Source: JASJAR01 sp038530285
Lineage (GTDB): Bacteria > Pseudomonadota > Alphaproteobacteria > Rhodobacterales > Rhodobacteraceae
Assembly: GCA_038530285.1 (NCBI GenBank)
Contig: JBCBCY010000005.1
Span: 62,001-126,000, forward strand
Length of the DNA: 64,000 nucleotides
Direction: 5' to 3'
The notes under the pieces were generated by a model, which worked only from the letters and a program-made list of their open reading frames with translations, made no database searches and was not told the DNA's origin. The position numbers and the translations under genes are program-made. Positions 1 to 7,768 of the stretch are shown piece after piece (position 1 is the first letter of the stretch; each line of letters opens with the position of its first letter).

Positions 1-653
1 ACACCAAGCGCCAGCAAGATCAGAACGATCCCCAAGGCGAGCGCGAGTTCGAAGTTGCCCTTCGATGTTTCCAGCGAAATCGCGGTTGTCAGCACGCGGG
101 TCAGCTGGTCGATATTGCCGCCCACGATCATGATCGCACCGACCTCGCCGATCGCGCGGCCGAACCCCGCCAGAACGGATGTCAAAAGCTGGCGGCGCGC
201 ATCCCAGATCACGGTCTGCACGCGCTGCCATGTGGTTGTGTCGAGCGAGACCAGAAAATCGTGATATTCTGTCCAGAGCGTGCGCAGCGCCTGATGGGCG
301 ATTGAGGCCACCAATGGCGTGACGATAATGACCTGCGCGATGATCATTGCCCCTGGCGTGAACAACAGGTTGAAGACGCCAAAGGGGCCGGTGCGCGACA
401 ACAACAGGTAAACGACCAACCCCACCACCACCGGCGGCAGGCCCATCAGCGCATTCATCACCGCCACCATCACGCGACGTCCGCGCCACCGCGTCACGGC
501 CAACCAGGCGGCAAAGGGAATGCCAAGGGCGGCTGCAATCAGCACGGCGGTGCCTGAAACCTGCAGCGAGCGGGACGTGATCTCTGTCAGGGTCGCGTCG
601 CGCGCCAGCATCAGCGTGACGGCTGCGCCCAAAGCCTCCCAGATCTCGCCCAT
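1..653 (-). CDS. tupB: Tungstate-type ABC transporter permease (TupB-like), 3' part only
   Basis: Partial: the frame opens at the ATG at 653, preceded by an AAAGGTGG ribosome site, and runs off the left edge, so about 217 residues are seen. It is an inner-membrane permease with several hydrophobic segments and a cytoplasmic loop of the type that docks the ATPase (GFGRAIGEVGAIMIVGG). The segment GLPPVVVGLVVYLLLSR is typical of the TupB/WtpB branch of oxyanion permeases, which import tungstate or molybdate for molybdo- and tungsto-enzymes. The ATPase and binding-protein genes would lie to the left, outside the window. A molybdate, phosphate or sulfate permease is the alternative; the tungstate call rests on family resemblance from memory. 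Confidence 0.75.
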   Translation of the reverse strand, partial: MGEIWEALGAAVTLMLARDATLTEITSRSLQVSGTAVLIAAALGIPFAAWLAVTRWRGRRVMVAVMNALMGLPPVVVGLVVYLLLSRTGPFGVFNLLFTPGAMIIAQVIIVTPLVASIAHQALRTLWTEYHDFLVSLDTTTWQRVQTVIWDARRQLLTSVLAGFGRAIGEVGAIMIVGGNIDQLTRVLTTAISLETSKGNFELALALGIVLILLALG

Positions 654-747
654 TTCACCACCTTTCCCACGCGTTTGAGGGTGGCCAGCCCTTGCCCTGC
701 CCGGCGCGACCCGTCAACCTTGGCGCCAGCAAAATTGAAGGCCTGCT

Positions 748-2166
748 ATGACCCTGACCCCGCGCTATTCCCGTGATCTTATTGGGTATGGGCCGCGTTC
801 GCCCCTGACAGCCTGGCCCGGAGGGGCAAAGATCGCGGTGCAGATCGTGCTGAACTATGAAGAAGGCGGGGAGTATTCGCTAGAACATGGTGATGCCCAG
901 TCCGAGGCGTTTTTGTCCGACGTGATCGGGGCCACGAACTGGCCGGGCCAGCGGCACTGGAACATCGAGACGATGTATGATTACGGCGCGCGGGTGGGGT
1001 TCTGGCGACTGCACCGGGTGTTGTCGGACCTGCCGGTCACGGTGTTCGGCGTGACGTCCGCCATGGCGCGGGGGCCAGAACAGGTGCGCGCGATGCGCGA
1101 TGCTGGCTGGGAGATCGCGTCACACGGGTTGCGCTGGATCGAGTACAAGGATTTTACCGAAGCCGACGAACGCGCCCATATGACCGAAGCGATTGAGTTG
1201 CACCGCCAGATCACCGGGGCGCGCCCGCGGGGCTGGTACACAGGCCGCGCATCCATGCAGACGATCAATCTGGCCACCGAAGAGGGCGGGTTTGACTGGG
1301 TGGCGGATTCTTACGCCGATGATCTGCCCTATTGGCACCACCACGCGGGCCGCGACCAATTGGTGATGCCCTATACGCTCGATGCCAACGACGCGCGTTT
1401 TATCGGGGCGCAAGGGTTTTCAAATGGCGAAGATTACTTCATCTATCTGCGAGATGTCTTTGATATCATGCGCGAAGACGGGATTTCCGGGCACCCCAAG
1501 ATCATGTCGCTGGGGCTTCATTGCAGGCTGGCGGGCAAACCGGGGCGGCTGGCGGGGCTGAAACGCTTTCTGGCCCATGCGCAAGCCCAGGGCGATGTCT
1601 GGTTCGCCACCCGGGGGCAGATCGCCGGCTATTGGCGCGACCACCACCCCCCCGCCGAGGGTCCCGCCCCGCACCAGATGGACCGCGACGCCTTCGTGGC
1701 CGCTTACGGCGATGTGTTTGAGCATTCCCCATGGGTGGCCGAACACACCCACCGGTTGGAACTGGGCGCGGCCCACAGCACCGCGTTGGGCTTGGCCGGG
1801 GCCATGGCGCGGGCCTTTCGCGCCGCCCCAGAGGACAAGCGCCTTGCGGTGTTGCAGGCCCACCCCGATCTGGCCGGAAAGCTCGCAGCGGCCAAACGGC
1901 TGACGGATGCGTCAACCGCCGAACAAGCCTCTGCCGGGTTGGATGCGCTGACAGACGCCGAACGCGAAACCTTCACCCGGCTGAACACCGAATATACCGA
2001 CAAATTCGGCTTTCCCTTCATCATCGCGGTGCGCGACAACACCAAAGACAGCATCATGGCCGCGTTTGAGCGCCGTGTGGGTCACGACCGCGACACCGAG
2101 TTTCACGAGGCCTGCGAACAGGTGGTCCGTATCGCAGAGTTGCGCCTGAGCGAACGTCTGCCGTGA
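748..2166 (+). CDS. puuE: Allantoinase PuuE fused to OHCU decarboxylase
   Basis: A 472-residue two-domain enzyme of uric acid breakdown. Residues about 1-310 are a NodB-type polysaccharide-deacetylase fold of the PuuE allantoinase family (NYEEGGEYSLEHGD, EIASHGLRWIEY), which opens the allantoin ring to allantoate. Residues about 320-470 match OHCU decarboxylase (UraD/PucL type): the conserved HPDLAGK segment carries the family's catalytic His, and KFGFPFIIAVR is the substrate-binding strand. UraD produces S-allantoin from OHCU, so the two domains act in consecutive steps. The ATG at 748 has weak AAGG spacing. The stop overlaps the GTG of the next gene by four bases, so allA is probably translationally coupled. 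Single-domain PuuE proteins are about 300 residues, so the extra length is the fusion. Confidence 0.9.
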   Translation: MTLTPRYSRDLIGYGPRSPLTAWPGGAKIAVQIVLNYEEGGEYSLEHGDAQSEAFLSDVIGATNWPGQRHWNIETMYDYGARVGFWRLHRVLSDLPVTVFGVTSAMARGPEQVRAMRDAGWEIASHGLRWIEYKDFTEADERAHMTEAIELHRQITGARPRGWYTGRASMQTINLATEEGGFDWVADSYADDLPYWHHHAGRDQLVMPYTLDANDARFIGAQGFSNGEDYFIYLRDVFDIMREDGISGHPKIMSLGLHCRLAGKPGRLAGLKRFLAHAQAQGDVWFATRGQIAGYWRDHHPPAEGPAPHQMDRDAFVAAYGDVFEHSPWVAEHTHRLELGAAHSTALGLAGAMARAFRAAPEDKRLAVLQAHPDLAGKLAAAKRLTDASTAEQASAGLDALTDAERETFTRLNTEYTDKFGFPFIIAVRDNTKDSIMAAFERRVGHDRDTEFHEACEQVVRIAELRLSERLP

Positions 2167-2648
2167 GTACAATCGTCACCCAGCCCCTGACCCCGGCGGA
2201 TTTTGCGCCCTTTGGCGACGTGATTGAGGCCGCGGGCGACCCCGACCGGTTGATCAATGCAGGACTCTGCGGGCGGTTTCACGACCGCGCGACGCTCGAC
2301 TTTTCGGATGGGCGCGCGGGCGCAAGCCTGTTTCAGGCCCAGCCGCGCGCCCTGCCCTATAGGCTTGATCTGGTTGAACGCCATCCAGACGGCAGCCAGC
2401 TATTCATCCCGATGTCGGCCGATCCGTTTCTGGTCACGGTCGCGGCAGATGTCGGGGGCAGACCCGGCACGCCGCTGGCCTTTGTCACCGCCCCCGGCCA
2501 GGCCGTGAACTTTCACCGTGGCACGTGGCACGGGGTTTTGACGCCCTTGTCGCCCCCTGGGCTGTTTATGGTGATTGACCGGATTGGACCGGGGCCCAAT
2601 CTTGAAGAGCATATATTTGACCAACCGTTCAGGATTCAGGCGAGCTAA
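2163..2648 (+). CDS. allA: Ureidoglycolate lyase (AllA)
   Basis: 161 residues, a normal length for AllA, a cupin-fold cytosolic enzyme that splits ureidoglycolate into glyoxylate and urea, the last step of allantoin use. Recognisable segments are PLTPADFAPFGDVIE at the start, FIPMSADPFLVTVA in the middle, and VNFHRGTWHGVLTPL with the metal or substrate-facing His residues. It starts with a GTG that overlaps the puuE-uraD stop (GTGA), which ties the two genes into one transcript. Allantoicase is not in the window, so allantoate would have to be processed by a gene elsewhere. The stop is followed at once by a GCGCTA/TAGCGC hairpin. Confidence 0.92.
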   Translation: MSTIVTQPLTPADFAPFGDVIEAAGDPDRLINAGLCGRFHDRATLDFSDGRAGASLFQAQPRALPYRLDLVERHPDGSQLFIPMSADPFLVTVAADVGGRPGTPLAFVTAPGQAVNFHRGTWHGVLTPLSPPGLFMVIDRIGPGPNLEEHIFDQPFRIQAS

Positions 2649-2664
2649 GCGCTAACGGTAGCGC
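2649..2664 (+). promoter_or_regulatory. Short GCGCTA...TAGCGC inverted repeat after allA
   Basis: Directly after the allA stop is a six-base inverted repeat (2649-2654 and 2659-2664) with loop ACGG. There is no T run, so it is not a convincing terminator. It could be an operator for the TRAP operon downstream or a short 3' hairpin of the ureide transcript. Confidence 0.3.
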
Positions 2665-2705
2665 AAACAAAGCCAATGCCTGCTTTTTGGTCTGAAAGAT
2701 TGACC

Positions 2706-2719
2706 AAAGGTTAAACTTT
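2706..2719. promoter_or_regulatory. Palindrome AAAG-N-TTAA-N-CTTT upstream of the TRAP operon
   Basis: A 14-base near-palindrome (AAAG, G, TTAA, A, CTTT) lies about 115 bases before the binding-protein start, in an A+T-rich patch that should hold the promoter. GntR-family regulators often use sites of this size. No regulator gene adjoins it, so this is a guess from symmetry only. Confidence 0.3.
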
Positions 2720-2835
2720 AAGGTTTGCGATACGCCCAAAACGCGCTATTTGGCCGCATACGATTAACGGGCCGTCACACGCCTGTTGCATTGTCTGGGC
2801 CCGGCCACTCGGGTCCGATCTTAGGGAGGATACCA

Positions 2836-3969
2836 ATGTCATCAAACGAGAAGGCGGTCAGCCGCCGTTCGTTCCTGAAAAAGTCGGCACTTGCAGGCGG
2901 CACCGCCGCGGGTGCGACACTCGCCGCGCCGGCCGTTCTGGCCCAAGCGCCCATCGTCATCAAGATGCAGACGTCGTGGGGCGCTGCGAACATCTGGGAT
3001 GAGTTTGCCAAAGACTACGCAACCCGCGTCGACGAAATGTCGGGCGGCGAGCTGAAAGTCGACGTGCTGCCGGCGGGTGCCGTTGTGGCCGCCTTCCAGG
3101 TCTTGGATGCTGTCAATGACGGTGTCCTTGATGCGGCCCACTCGGTGCCGGTCTACTGGTACGGCAAGAACAAAGCAGCCTCGCTTTTCGGCACAGGTCC
3201 CGTGTTCGGCGGGTCGGCCACCACGATGATGAGCTGGTTCTACGAAGGCGGCGGGCAGGAGCTTTACCGCGAATTGACCCAGGACATCATGGGTCTTGAT
3301 GTCATCGGCTACATGGGTTTCCCGATGTTCGCTCAGCCCTTCGGCTGGTTCAAAGGCGAAGTGAACACGGTCGCTGATCTTGACGGGTTCAAGTACCGGA
3401 CCGTGGGTCTGGCCGCGGACCTGATGGCCAAGCTTGGCATGTCGGTCGCACAGCTGCCCGGCGGTGAGATCGTGCCCGCGATGGAACGCGGCGTGATCGA
3501 CGCGTTTGAGTTCAACAACCCATCATCGGACAAAGACTTCGGCGCCCATGATGTGGCCAAGAACTACTATCTGTCGTCGTATCACCAGGCGTCGGAAGCC
3601 TTCGAATTCCTGCTGTCCAAGCAGTTCGTCGAAGACCTTGACCCCAAGCACCAGGCGATCCTGAAATATGCAGTGGAAGCGGCCTCAACCGCGAACACTG
3701 CAAAAGCCATGAACCGCTATTCCGCTGACCTTCAGTGGCTGCAGGAAAATGCAGGCGTGACCGTGCACCGGACCTCGAAAGAGATCCTGGACGCTCAGAT
3801 CGCAGCCTGGGACGAGCTGATCCCGGAACTGGAAGAAGATCCGTTCATGAAAAAGACCCTCGATTCGCAGCGCGAATGGGTCGAGCGCGTAACGTTCTAC
3901 GAGTTGATGAACGCACCGGATTACGCCCTTGCCTACAACCACTACTTCCCGGGCAAGCTGAAGCTCTAA
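2836..3969 (+). CDS. TRAP transporter substrate-binding protein, TakP-like
   Basis: 377 residues from the ATG at 2836, chosen because GGGAGGA stands seven bases upstream and the product then begins with a twin-arginine signal (SRRSFLKK, hydrophobic stretch, AAPAVLAQA cleavage). The periplasmic domain has PGGEIVPAMERGVIDAFEF and an FNNPSSD segment, a hallmark of the TakP branch of DctP proteins. TakP of Rhodobacter sphaeroides binds 2-oxo acids with a cation as a helix-swapped dimer. The likely ligand is therefore a 2-oxo acid or related small carboxylate; I infer this from similarity only. The two membrane subunits follow at once. The ureide genes just upstream and the amidase downstream may hint at a nitrogen-containing carboxylate instead. 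Confidence 0.9.
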   Translation: MSSNEKAVSRRSFLKKSALAGGTAAGATLAAPAVLAQAPIVIKMQTSWGAANIWDEFAKDYATRVDEMSGGELKVDVLPAGAVVAAFQVLDAVNDGVLDAAHSVPVYWYGKNKAASLFGTGPVFGGSATTMMSWFYEGGGQELYRELTQDIMGLDVIGYMGFPMFAQPFGWFKGEVNTVADLDGFKYRTVGLAADLMAKLGMSVAQLPGGEIVPAMERGVIDAFEFNNPSSDKDFGAHDVAKNYYLSSYHQASEAFEFLLSKQFVEDLDPKHQAILKYAVEAASTANTAKAMNRYSADLQWLQENAGVTVHRTSKEILDAQIAAWDELIPELEEDPFMKKTLDSQREWVERVTFYELMNAPDYALAYNHYFPGKLKL

Positions 3970-3985
3970 TCCGACAAAAAACGGA

Positions 3986-4008
3986 CCCGGCGGTGCCAAG
4001 CCGCCGGG
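3986..4008 (+). terminator. Hairpin after the TRAP binding-protein gene
   Basis: CCCGGCGG (3986-3993) pairs perfectly with CCGCCGGG (4001-4008) around a seven-base loop, 16 bases past the stop. No T run follows. It is more likely a 3' stabilising or partial attenuator hairpin that keeps binding-protein mRNA in excess over the permease mRNA than a full terminator. Confidence 0.5.
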
Positions 4009-4010
4009 GC

Positions 4011-4058
4011 GTCTAGAGCGGTGGCAGATACGTCTGAACCAGCAACGCTGCTCTAGAC
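4011..4058. repeat. Nine-base inverted repeat GTCTAGAGC/GCTCTAGAC
   Basis: GTCTAGAGC at 4011-4019 is exactly inverted as GCTCTAGAC at 4050-4058. The same GCTCTAG end occurs at the edge of the repeat copy at 7720-7768, so this looks like part of the same intergenic repeat family (next entry). Confidence 0.55.
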
Positions 4059-4070
4059 ATATGATTTTAC

Positions 4071-4117
4071 GCGCAATTTGGTCCGAAGCCAGTGTCACAC
4101 TGTTCGGATTGCGCTCT
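4071..4117. repeat. REP-like intergenic repeat, copy 1 (degenerate)
   Basis: Begins GCGCAATTTG and ends TTCGGATTGCGCTCT. The ends are complementary (GCGCAAT with ATTGCGC; CCGAA with TTCGG), forming a bulged hairpin. Copies 2 and 3 lie at 7663-7704 and 7720-7768. Similar CCGAAAACC...ACTTTTCGG repeats are common between genes in alphaproteobacteria. This copy occupies the gap between the binding-protein and small-permease genes. Confidence 0.7.
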
Positions 4118-4131
4118 CGGGGAGGGGTTTG

Positions 4132-4716
4132 ATGATCGGGTACATCCGGTTTGCCGACCAGCTGTCTGCGTGGTTCGGCAAGGCTTTTGCATGGCTGATC
4201 CTGCTGATGTCGGTCGGCACAGGCTATGAGGTTTTCGTCCGCTACGTCCTGAACAACCCCACCGTCTGGGCGTTGGACGTGTCGTTCATCATGTACGGCA
4301 CGCTTTTCATGATGGGCGGCGCTTACACGTTGTCGCGCGGCGGCCATGTGCGCGGCGATTTTCTGTATCGCCTCTGGCAACCCCGGACCCAGGCCAAGGT
4401 CGACCTTGTCCTTTATATCCTGTTTTTCTTCCCCGGCGTGACCGCCTTGATCTTTGCGGGCTGGAAATACGCCGCGCGGTCCATCGGCTATACCGAAGTG
4501 TCGGTGAACTCGCCCGCTGGCGTGCCGATCTACCAGTTCAAAACCGTCATCGTCGCCGCCGGCATCCTTTTGTTCATCCAAGGGATCGCCCAGGTGATGC
4601 GCTGCATCATCGCGATGCGCACCAATGAATGGCTCGAAGCCGAAGAAGACGTCTACGAAACCGAGGATCTTCTGATGCGCGAAGCTGACAAGGCTGAAGG
4701 GGACAACCACCCATGA
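4132..4716 (+). CDS. TRAP transporter small permease (DctQ type)
   Basis: 194 residues from the ATG at 4132, which has GGAGGGG six to ten bases upstream; the in-frame codon at 4078 lies inside a repeat and lacks a ribosome site. Four membrane segments are visible (around FAWLILLMSVGTGYEVF, SFIMYGTLFMMGGAYTL, LVLYILFFFPGVTALIFAG, TVIVAAGILLFIQGIAQ), the normal number for DctQ. It bridges the binding protein and the large permease in the Na+-driven TRAP complex. The tail is acidic. The last four bases overlap the start of the large permease, so translation is coupled. Confidence 0.92.
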   Translation: MIGYIRFADQLSAWFGKAFAWLILLMSVGTGYEVFVRYVLNNPTVWALDVSFIMYGTLFMMGGAYTLSRGGHVRGDFLYRLWQPRTQAKVDLVLYILFFFPGVTALIFAGWKYAARSIGYTEVSVNSPAGVPIYQFKTVIVAAGILLFIQGIAQVMRCIIAMRTNEWLEAEEDVYETEDLLMREADKAEGDNHP

Positions 4717-6131
4717 CCGATCCTCAGGTGGCCCTGATGATGCTGGGGATTTTCATCTTTATGGTGTTCCTCGGCTTCCCGATTGCCTTCACGCTGATGG
4801 CGATGGGCATCGGCTTTGGCTATTACGCCTACTACGACGAAGGCCGGATGTGGCGCGGCTACAACCGGCTGGACGAAACCGCAGGTTGGTGGGAAAGCAC
4901 GTCGCTGTGGTTTGAAGGCTTCTTCAACAACCGAATATTCGACCTGTTCGTGAACCAGACGTTCTCGGTCATGTCGAACGAGGTTTTGACCGCCGTGCCC
5001 TTGTTTCTGTTCATGGGCTACATCGTGGAACGCGCCAACATCGTCGATCGGCTGTTTTCCACGCTGAACATCGCGGCCAAGAACGTGCCGGGGTCCATGG
5101 GCGTGGCCGCCCTGATCACCTGTGCGCTGTTTGCGACCGCCACCGGCATCGTGGGTGCTGTGGTCACGCTGATGGGGCTTCTGGCCCTGCCGCAGATGCT
5201 TAAAGCGCGGTATAATAATTCCTTCGCCTCGGGCATCATCTGCGCGGGCGGCACGCTGGGCATTCTGATCCCGCCGTCCATCATGCTGATCGTTTATGCC
5301 GCCGCCTCAAACGTTTCGATCGTGCGGCTTTACGCAGGGGCCCTGCTGCCCGGTTTCACACTGGTGGGACTTTACATCGTCTACGTGGTGGGCCGGTCCA
5401 TCCTGCAGCCATCGGTGGCGCCGAAACCCACCGCGGATGAGGTGCCCGACATCCCGATGTCGAAGCTTCTGATGATGCTGTTGACCAGCTTCTTCCCGCT
5501 GGCATTTTTGATCCTATCGGTGTTGGGCTCGATCCTGGCAGGTCTTGCGACCCCGACCGAAGCGGCCTCAATCGGGGCATTGGGGGGCATCGCGCTGGCG
5601 CTGGCGTACCGCGCGTTTTCCTTCCAACGGCTGCGCGAAAGCGTGTACCTGACCGTGCGCACCACCGCGATGGTCTGTTGGCTGTTTGTGGGGTCCTTCA
5701 CCTTTGCCAGCGTGTTTTCCTGGCTCGGCGGCGAACACCTAGTCGAAGAATTCGTCACCGGCATGAACCTGTCACCCCTGGCGTTTTTGCTGATGGCGCA
5801 GCTGATCATCTTCCTTCTGGGCTGGCCGCTGGAATGGTCGGAGATCATCATCATCTTCGTGCCGATCTTCCTGCCGCTTCTGCCGATCTTCGGGATAGAT
5901 CCTTTGTTTTTCGGCATCCTCGTGGCGCTGAACCTGCAGACGAGTTTTCTGACCCCGCCGATGGCGATGTCGGCCTATTACTTAAAAGGGATCGCGCCGC
6001 CTCAGGTGAAGCTGACGCAGATTTTTGCCGGCTGCATGCCGTTTCTGCTCTGCGTGTTTCTGTGCATGGCGCTGATGTACAACTTCCCCAATATCGTCTT
6101 CTATCTGCCGGAACTGATCTATGGGCCATGA
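4713..6131 (+). CDS. TRAP transporter large permease (DctM type)
   Basis: 472 residues with about a dozen hydrophobic helices, the transport subunit of the TRAP system. Characteristic DctM segments are FATATGIVGAVVTLMGLLALP, GTLGILIPPSIMLIVYAAASN and LATPTEAASIGALGG; the last part has LNLQTSFLTPPMAMSAYYLKG. It is somewhat longer than the usual 425-residue DctM. The extra length near residues 40-75 (DEGRMWRGYNRLDETAGWW) is typical of the mannitol/chloroaromatic-type branch that pairs with TakP-like binding proteins. The start ATG overlaps the small-permease stop (ATGA), and the stop overlaps the amidase start region. Confidence 0.93.
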   Translation: MTDPQVALMMLGIFIFMVFLGFPIAFTLMAMGIGFGYYAYYDEGRMWRGYNRLDETAGWWESTSLWFEGFFNNRIFDLFVNQTFSVMSNEVLTAVPLFLFMGYIVERANIVDRLFSTLNIAAKNVPGSMGVAALITCALFATATGIVGAVVTLMGLLALPQMLKARYNNSFASGIICAGGTLGILIPPSIMLIVYAAASNVSIVRLYAGALLPGFTLVGLYIVYVVGRSILQPSVAPKPTADEVPDIPMSKLLMMLLTSFFPLAFLILSVLGSILAGLATPTEAASIGALGGIALALAYRAFSFQRLRESVYLTVRTTAMVCWLFVGSFTFASVFSWLGGEHLVEEFVTGMNLSPLAFLLMAQLIIFLLGWPLEWSEIIIIFVPIFLPLLPIFGIDPLFFGILVALNLQTSFLTPPMAMSAYYLKGIAPPQVKLTQIFAGCMPFLLCVFLCMALMYNFPNIVFYLPELIYGP

Positions 6132-7497
6132 GATGACCATCAAAGCCAACCCGGCCTTAGCCAGCCTGTCAGCTGTTGACGCCCAGGGCCGGATTGCGCG
6201 CGGCGAGATCACCGCACGCGAATACCTTGAGGCGCATATCACGGTGATCGAAGCGCGCGAGCCGGAGGTCCACGCCTTTGCCTGGTTCGATGCCGATCAT
6301 GCCCGCGCCCAGGCCGACCAGCTTGACACCTATCGCCGGTCGGGGCGCGCGGTGGGGCCGCTCCACGGTCTGCCCGTGGCGCTGAAGGACGTGATCGATA
6401 CCGTGCGCATCCTGACCGAGAACGGCTGTGCGGCCGATCAGGGCCGCGTGCCCACGGCGGACGCCTGGATCGTGCAGGCACTGAAAGCCGCCGGGGCGGT
6501 GATCATTGGCAAGACCGTGACGACCGAACTGGCGTTCATGCACTCTGGCCCGACGACCAATCCCCACAATGCGGCCCACACCCCTGGGGGGTCGTCGTCC
6601 GGCTCTGCCGCCGCCGTGGCCGCTGGCATGACCCCGTTGGCGATTGGCACCCAGACCGGCGGGTCAGTCATACGCCCGGCGGCCTTTTGTGGCGTGACCG
6701 GGTTCAAGCCGACCTTCGGGACGATCCCGCGCACCGGCGTTTTATCCCAAAGCCCCAGCCTTGATACCATCGGGGTGTTTGCCCGCGATGTGGCCGATGC
6801 GGCCCTGTTGGCGGATGCGATCTGCGGCCATGACCCGGCCGATGCGGCCACATCCCCGGCCCCGCCGCCGCGCCTTTTGGCCACGGCAACCGAGGCCCCG
6901 CCGCTCGACCCGGTCTTTGCCTTCGTGGCCCCCCCGGGCTGGGACGAACATGCGACGGATGAAACCAAAGCCGCCTTTGCAGAACTGACCGAGGCTTTGG
7001 GCGAAAAAGCCTTCGATGTGCCCCTGCCCGAGCCTTTCAACTCAGCCGAGGCCCTGCGCCGCCGGATCAACCTGGCCGAAATGGCAAAGACCTATCACCG
7101 CTATACCCGCGCGGTCGACACGCTGGGGGCTGCGACCCGCGACGCGCTGGAAGACGGGGCCGCGATCACCGCCAAGGACTATCTGGCAGCCCTCGACTGG
7201 CAGGCGGTGCTTTATGCCGCCGCCGAAGAGGTGTTTGAGCATTGCGATGTCATCCTCTGCCCCGCCGCGCCGGGTCCTGCCCCCGAAGGCTTGGCCAGCA
7301 CCGGCAACGCCATTTTCAACGGGCTATGGACGTTCCTCGGCACGCCAGCGATCACCCTACCCTTGTTTGAAGCTGAAAACGGCTTGCCCATGGGCGTGCA
7401 ACTTGTGGGCCCCCGGGGCAATGATGCCCGGCTTTTGCGCAGCGCGCGCTGGCTTCAGGACTTGGCGGCAGCCGCACAAGTGGAGGAAACGACATGA
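6121..7497 (+). CDS. Amidase-signature family hydrolase
   Basis: 458 residues. It has the amidase signature core (GGSSSGSAAAVAAGMTPLAI, then GTQTGGSVIRPAAFCG) and the upstream Lys of the Ser-cis-Ser-Lys triad in LPVALKDVID. It hydrolyses a C-N amide bond in the cytoplasm; the natural substrate is unknown. It is not GatA: there is no gatB or gatC nearby and the C-terminal half is different. The reading frame can start at 6121 or at the ATG at 6133; both overlap or abut the DctM stop. Its place in the TRAP operon suggests that it processes an imported amide or a derived metabolite. Confidence 0.85.
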   Translation: MGHEMTIKANPALASLSAVDAQGRIARGEITAREYLEAHITVIEAREPEVHAFAWFDADHARAQADQLDTYRRSGRAVGPLHGLPVALKDVIDTVRILTENGCAADQGRVPTADAWIVQALKAAGAVIIGKTVTTELAFMHSGPTTNPHNAAHTPGGSSSGSAAAVAAGMTPLAIGTQTGGSVIRPAAFCGVTGFKPTFGTIPRTGVLSQSPSLDTIGVFARDVADAALLADAICGHDPADAATSPAPPPRLLATATEAPPLDPVFAFVAPPGWDEHATDETKAAFAELTEALGEKAFDVPLPEPFNSAEALRRRINLAEMAKTYHRYTRAVDTLGAATRDALEDGAAITAKDYLAALDWQAVLYAAAEEVFEHCDVILCPAAPGPAPEGLASTGNAIFNGLWTFLGTPAITLPLFEAENGLPMGVQLVGPRGNDARLLRSARWLQDLAAAAQVEETT

Positions 7498-7649
7498 ACG
7501 TGATCCAGGCCCTTTTTGCGCTGGCCGCTTTGGCCGGCTTCCTTCTTGTGATGCTGTTGCACGTGCCGATCTTAGATCTGACGATCGTGATCCTGATCAC
7601 CTTTGCCTTCGCGGCCTATGATTTCTACACATCGCTGAAGCGCAAGTAG
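7494..7649 (+). CDS. 51-residue membrane peptide coupled to the amidase
   Basis: A short gene whose ATG overlaps the amidase stop (ATGA). The product starts MNVIQALFALAALAGF and is almost wholly hydrophobic, with two probable membrane helices (residues about 4-24 and 26-44) and a basic end (SLKRK). No family is recognised. Its value as a gene rests on the coupled start, the membrane-protein-like composition and the clean end just before a repeat. It may assist the TRAP permease or be a general membrane peptide. Confidence 0.6.
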   Translation: MNVIQALFALAALAGFLLVMLLHVPILDLTIVILITFAFAAYDFYTSLKRK

Positions 7650-7662
7650 GTCTCTTAAGGCC

Positions 7663-7704
7663 GCGCAATTTGGCCCGAAAACCGCATACCACTTTTCGGA
7701 TTGC
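7663..7704. repeat. REP-like intergenic repeat, copy 2
   Basis: GCGCAATTTGGCCCGAAAACC, then CACTTTTCGGATTGCC. The CCGAAAA and TTTTCGG arms are complementary. It stands 14 bases after the small membrane gene and 15 bases before copy 3. Confidence 0.75.
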
Positions 7705-7719
7705 CAATGGTTTTAGTCC

Positions 7720-7768
7720 GCGCAATTTATCCCGAAAACCGGTGCCCACTTTTCGGATTGCGCTCTAG
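7720..7768. repeat. REP-like intergenic repeat, copy 3 (contains the ATPase gene stop)
   Basis: The fullest copy: GCGCAATTT, CCCGAAAACC, CCACTTTTCGG, ATTGCGCTCTAG. Its CTAG end supplies the stop codon (7765-7767, minus strand) of the oligopeptide ATPase gene, so the repeat now forms the 3' end of that convergent gene. Confidence 0.75.

Noticed and set aside
3685..4710. Minus-strand 341-codon open frame opposite the TRAP genes
   Set aside because: It crosses the end of the binding-protein gene, a repeat and the small permease; no motif or ribosome site.
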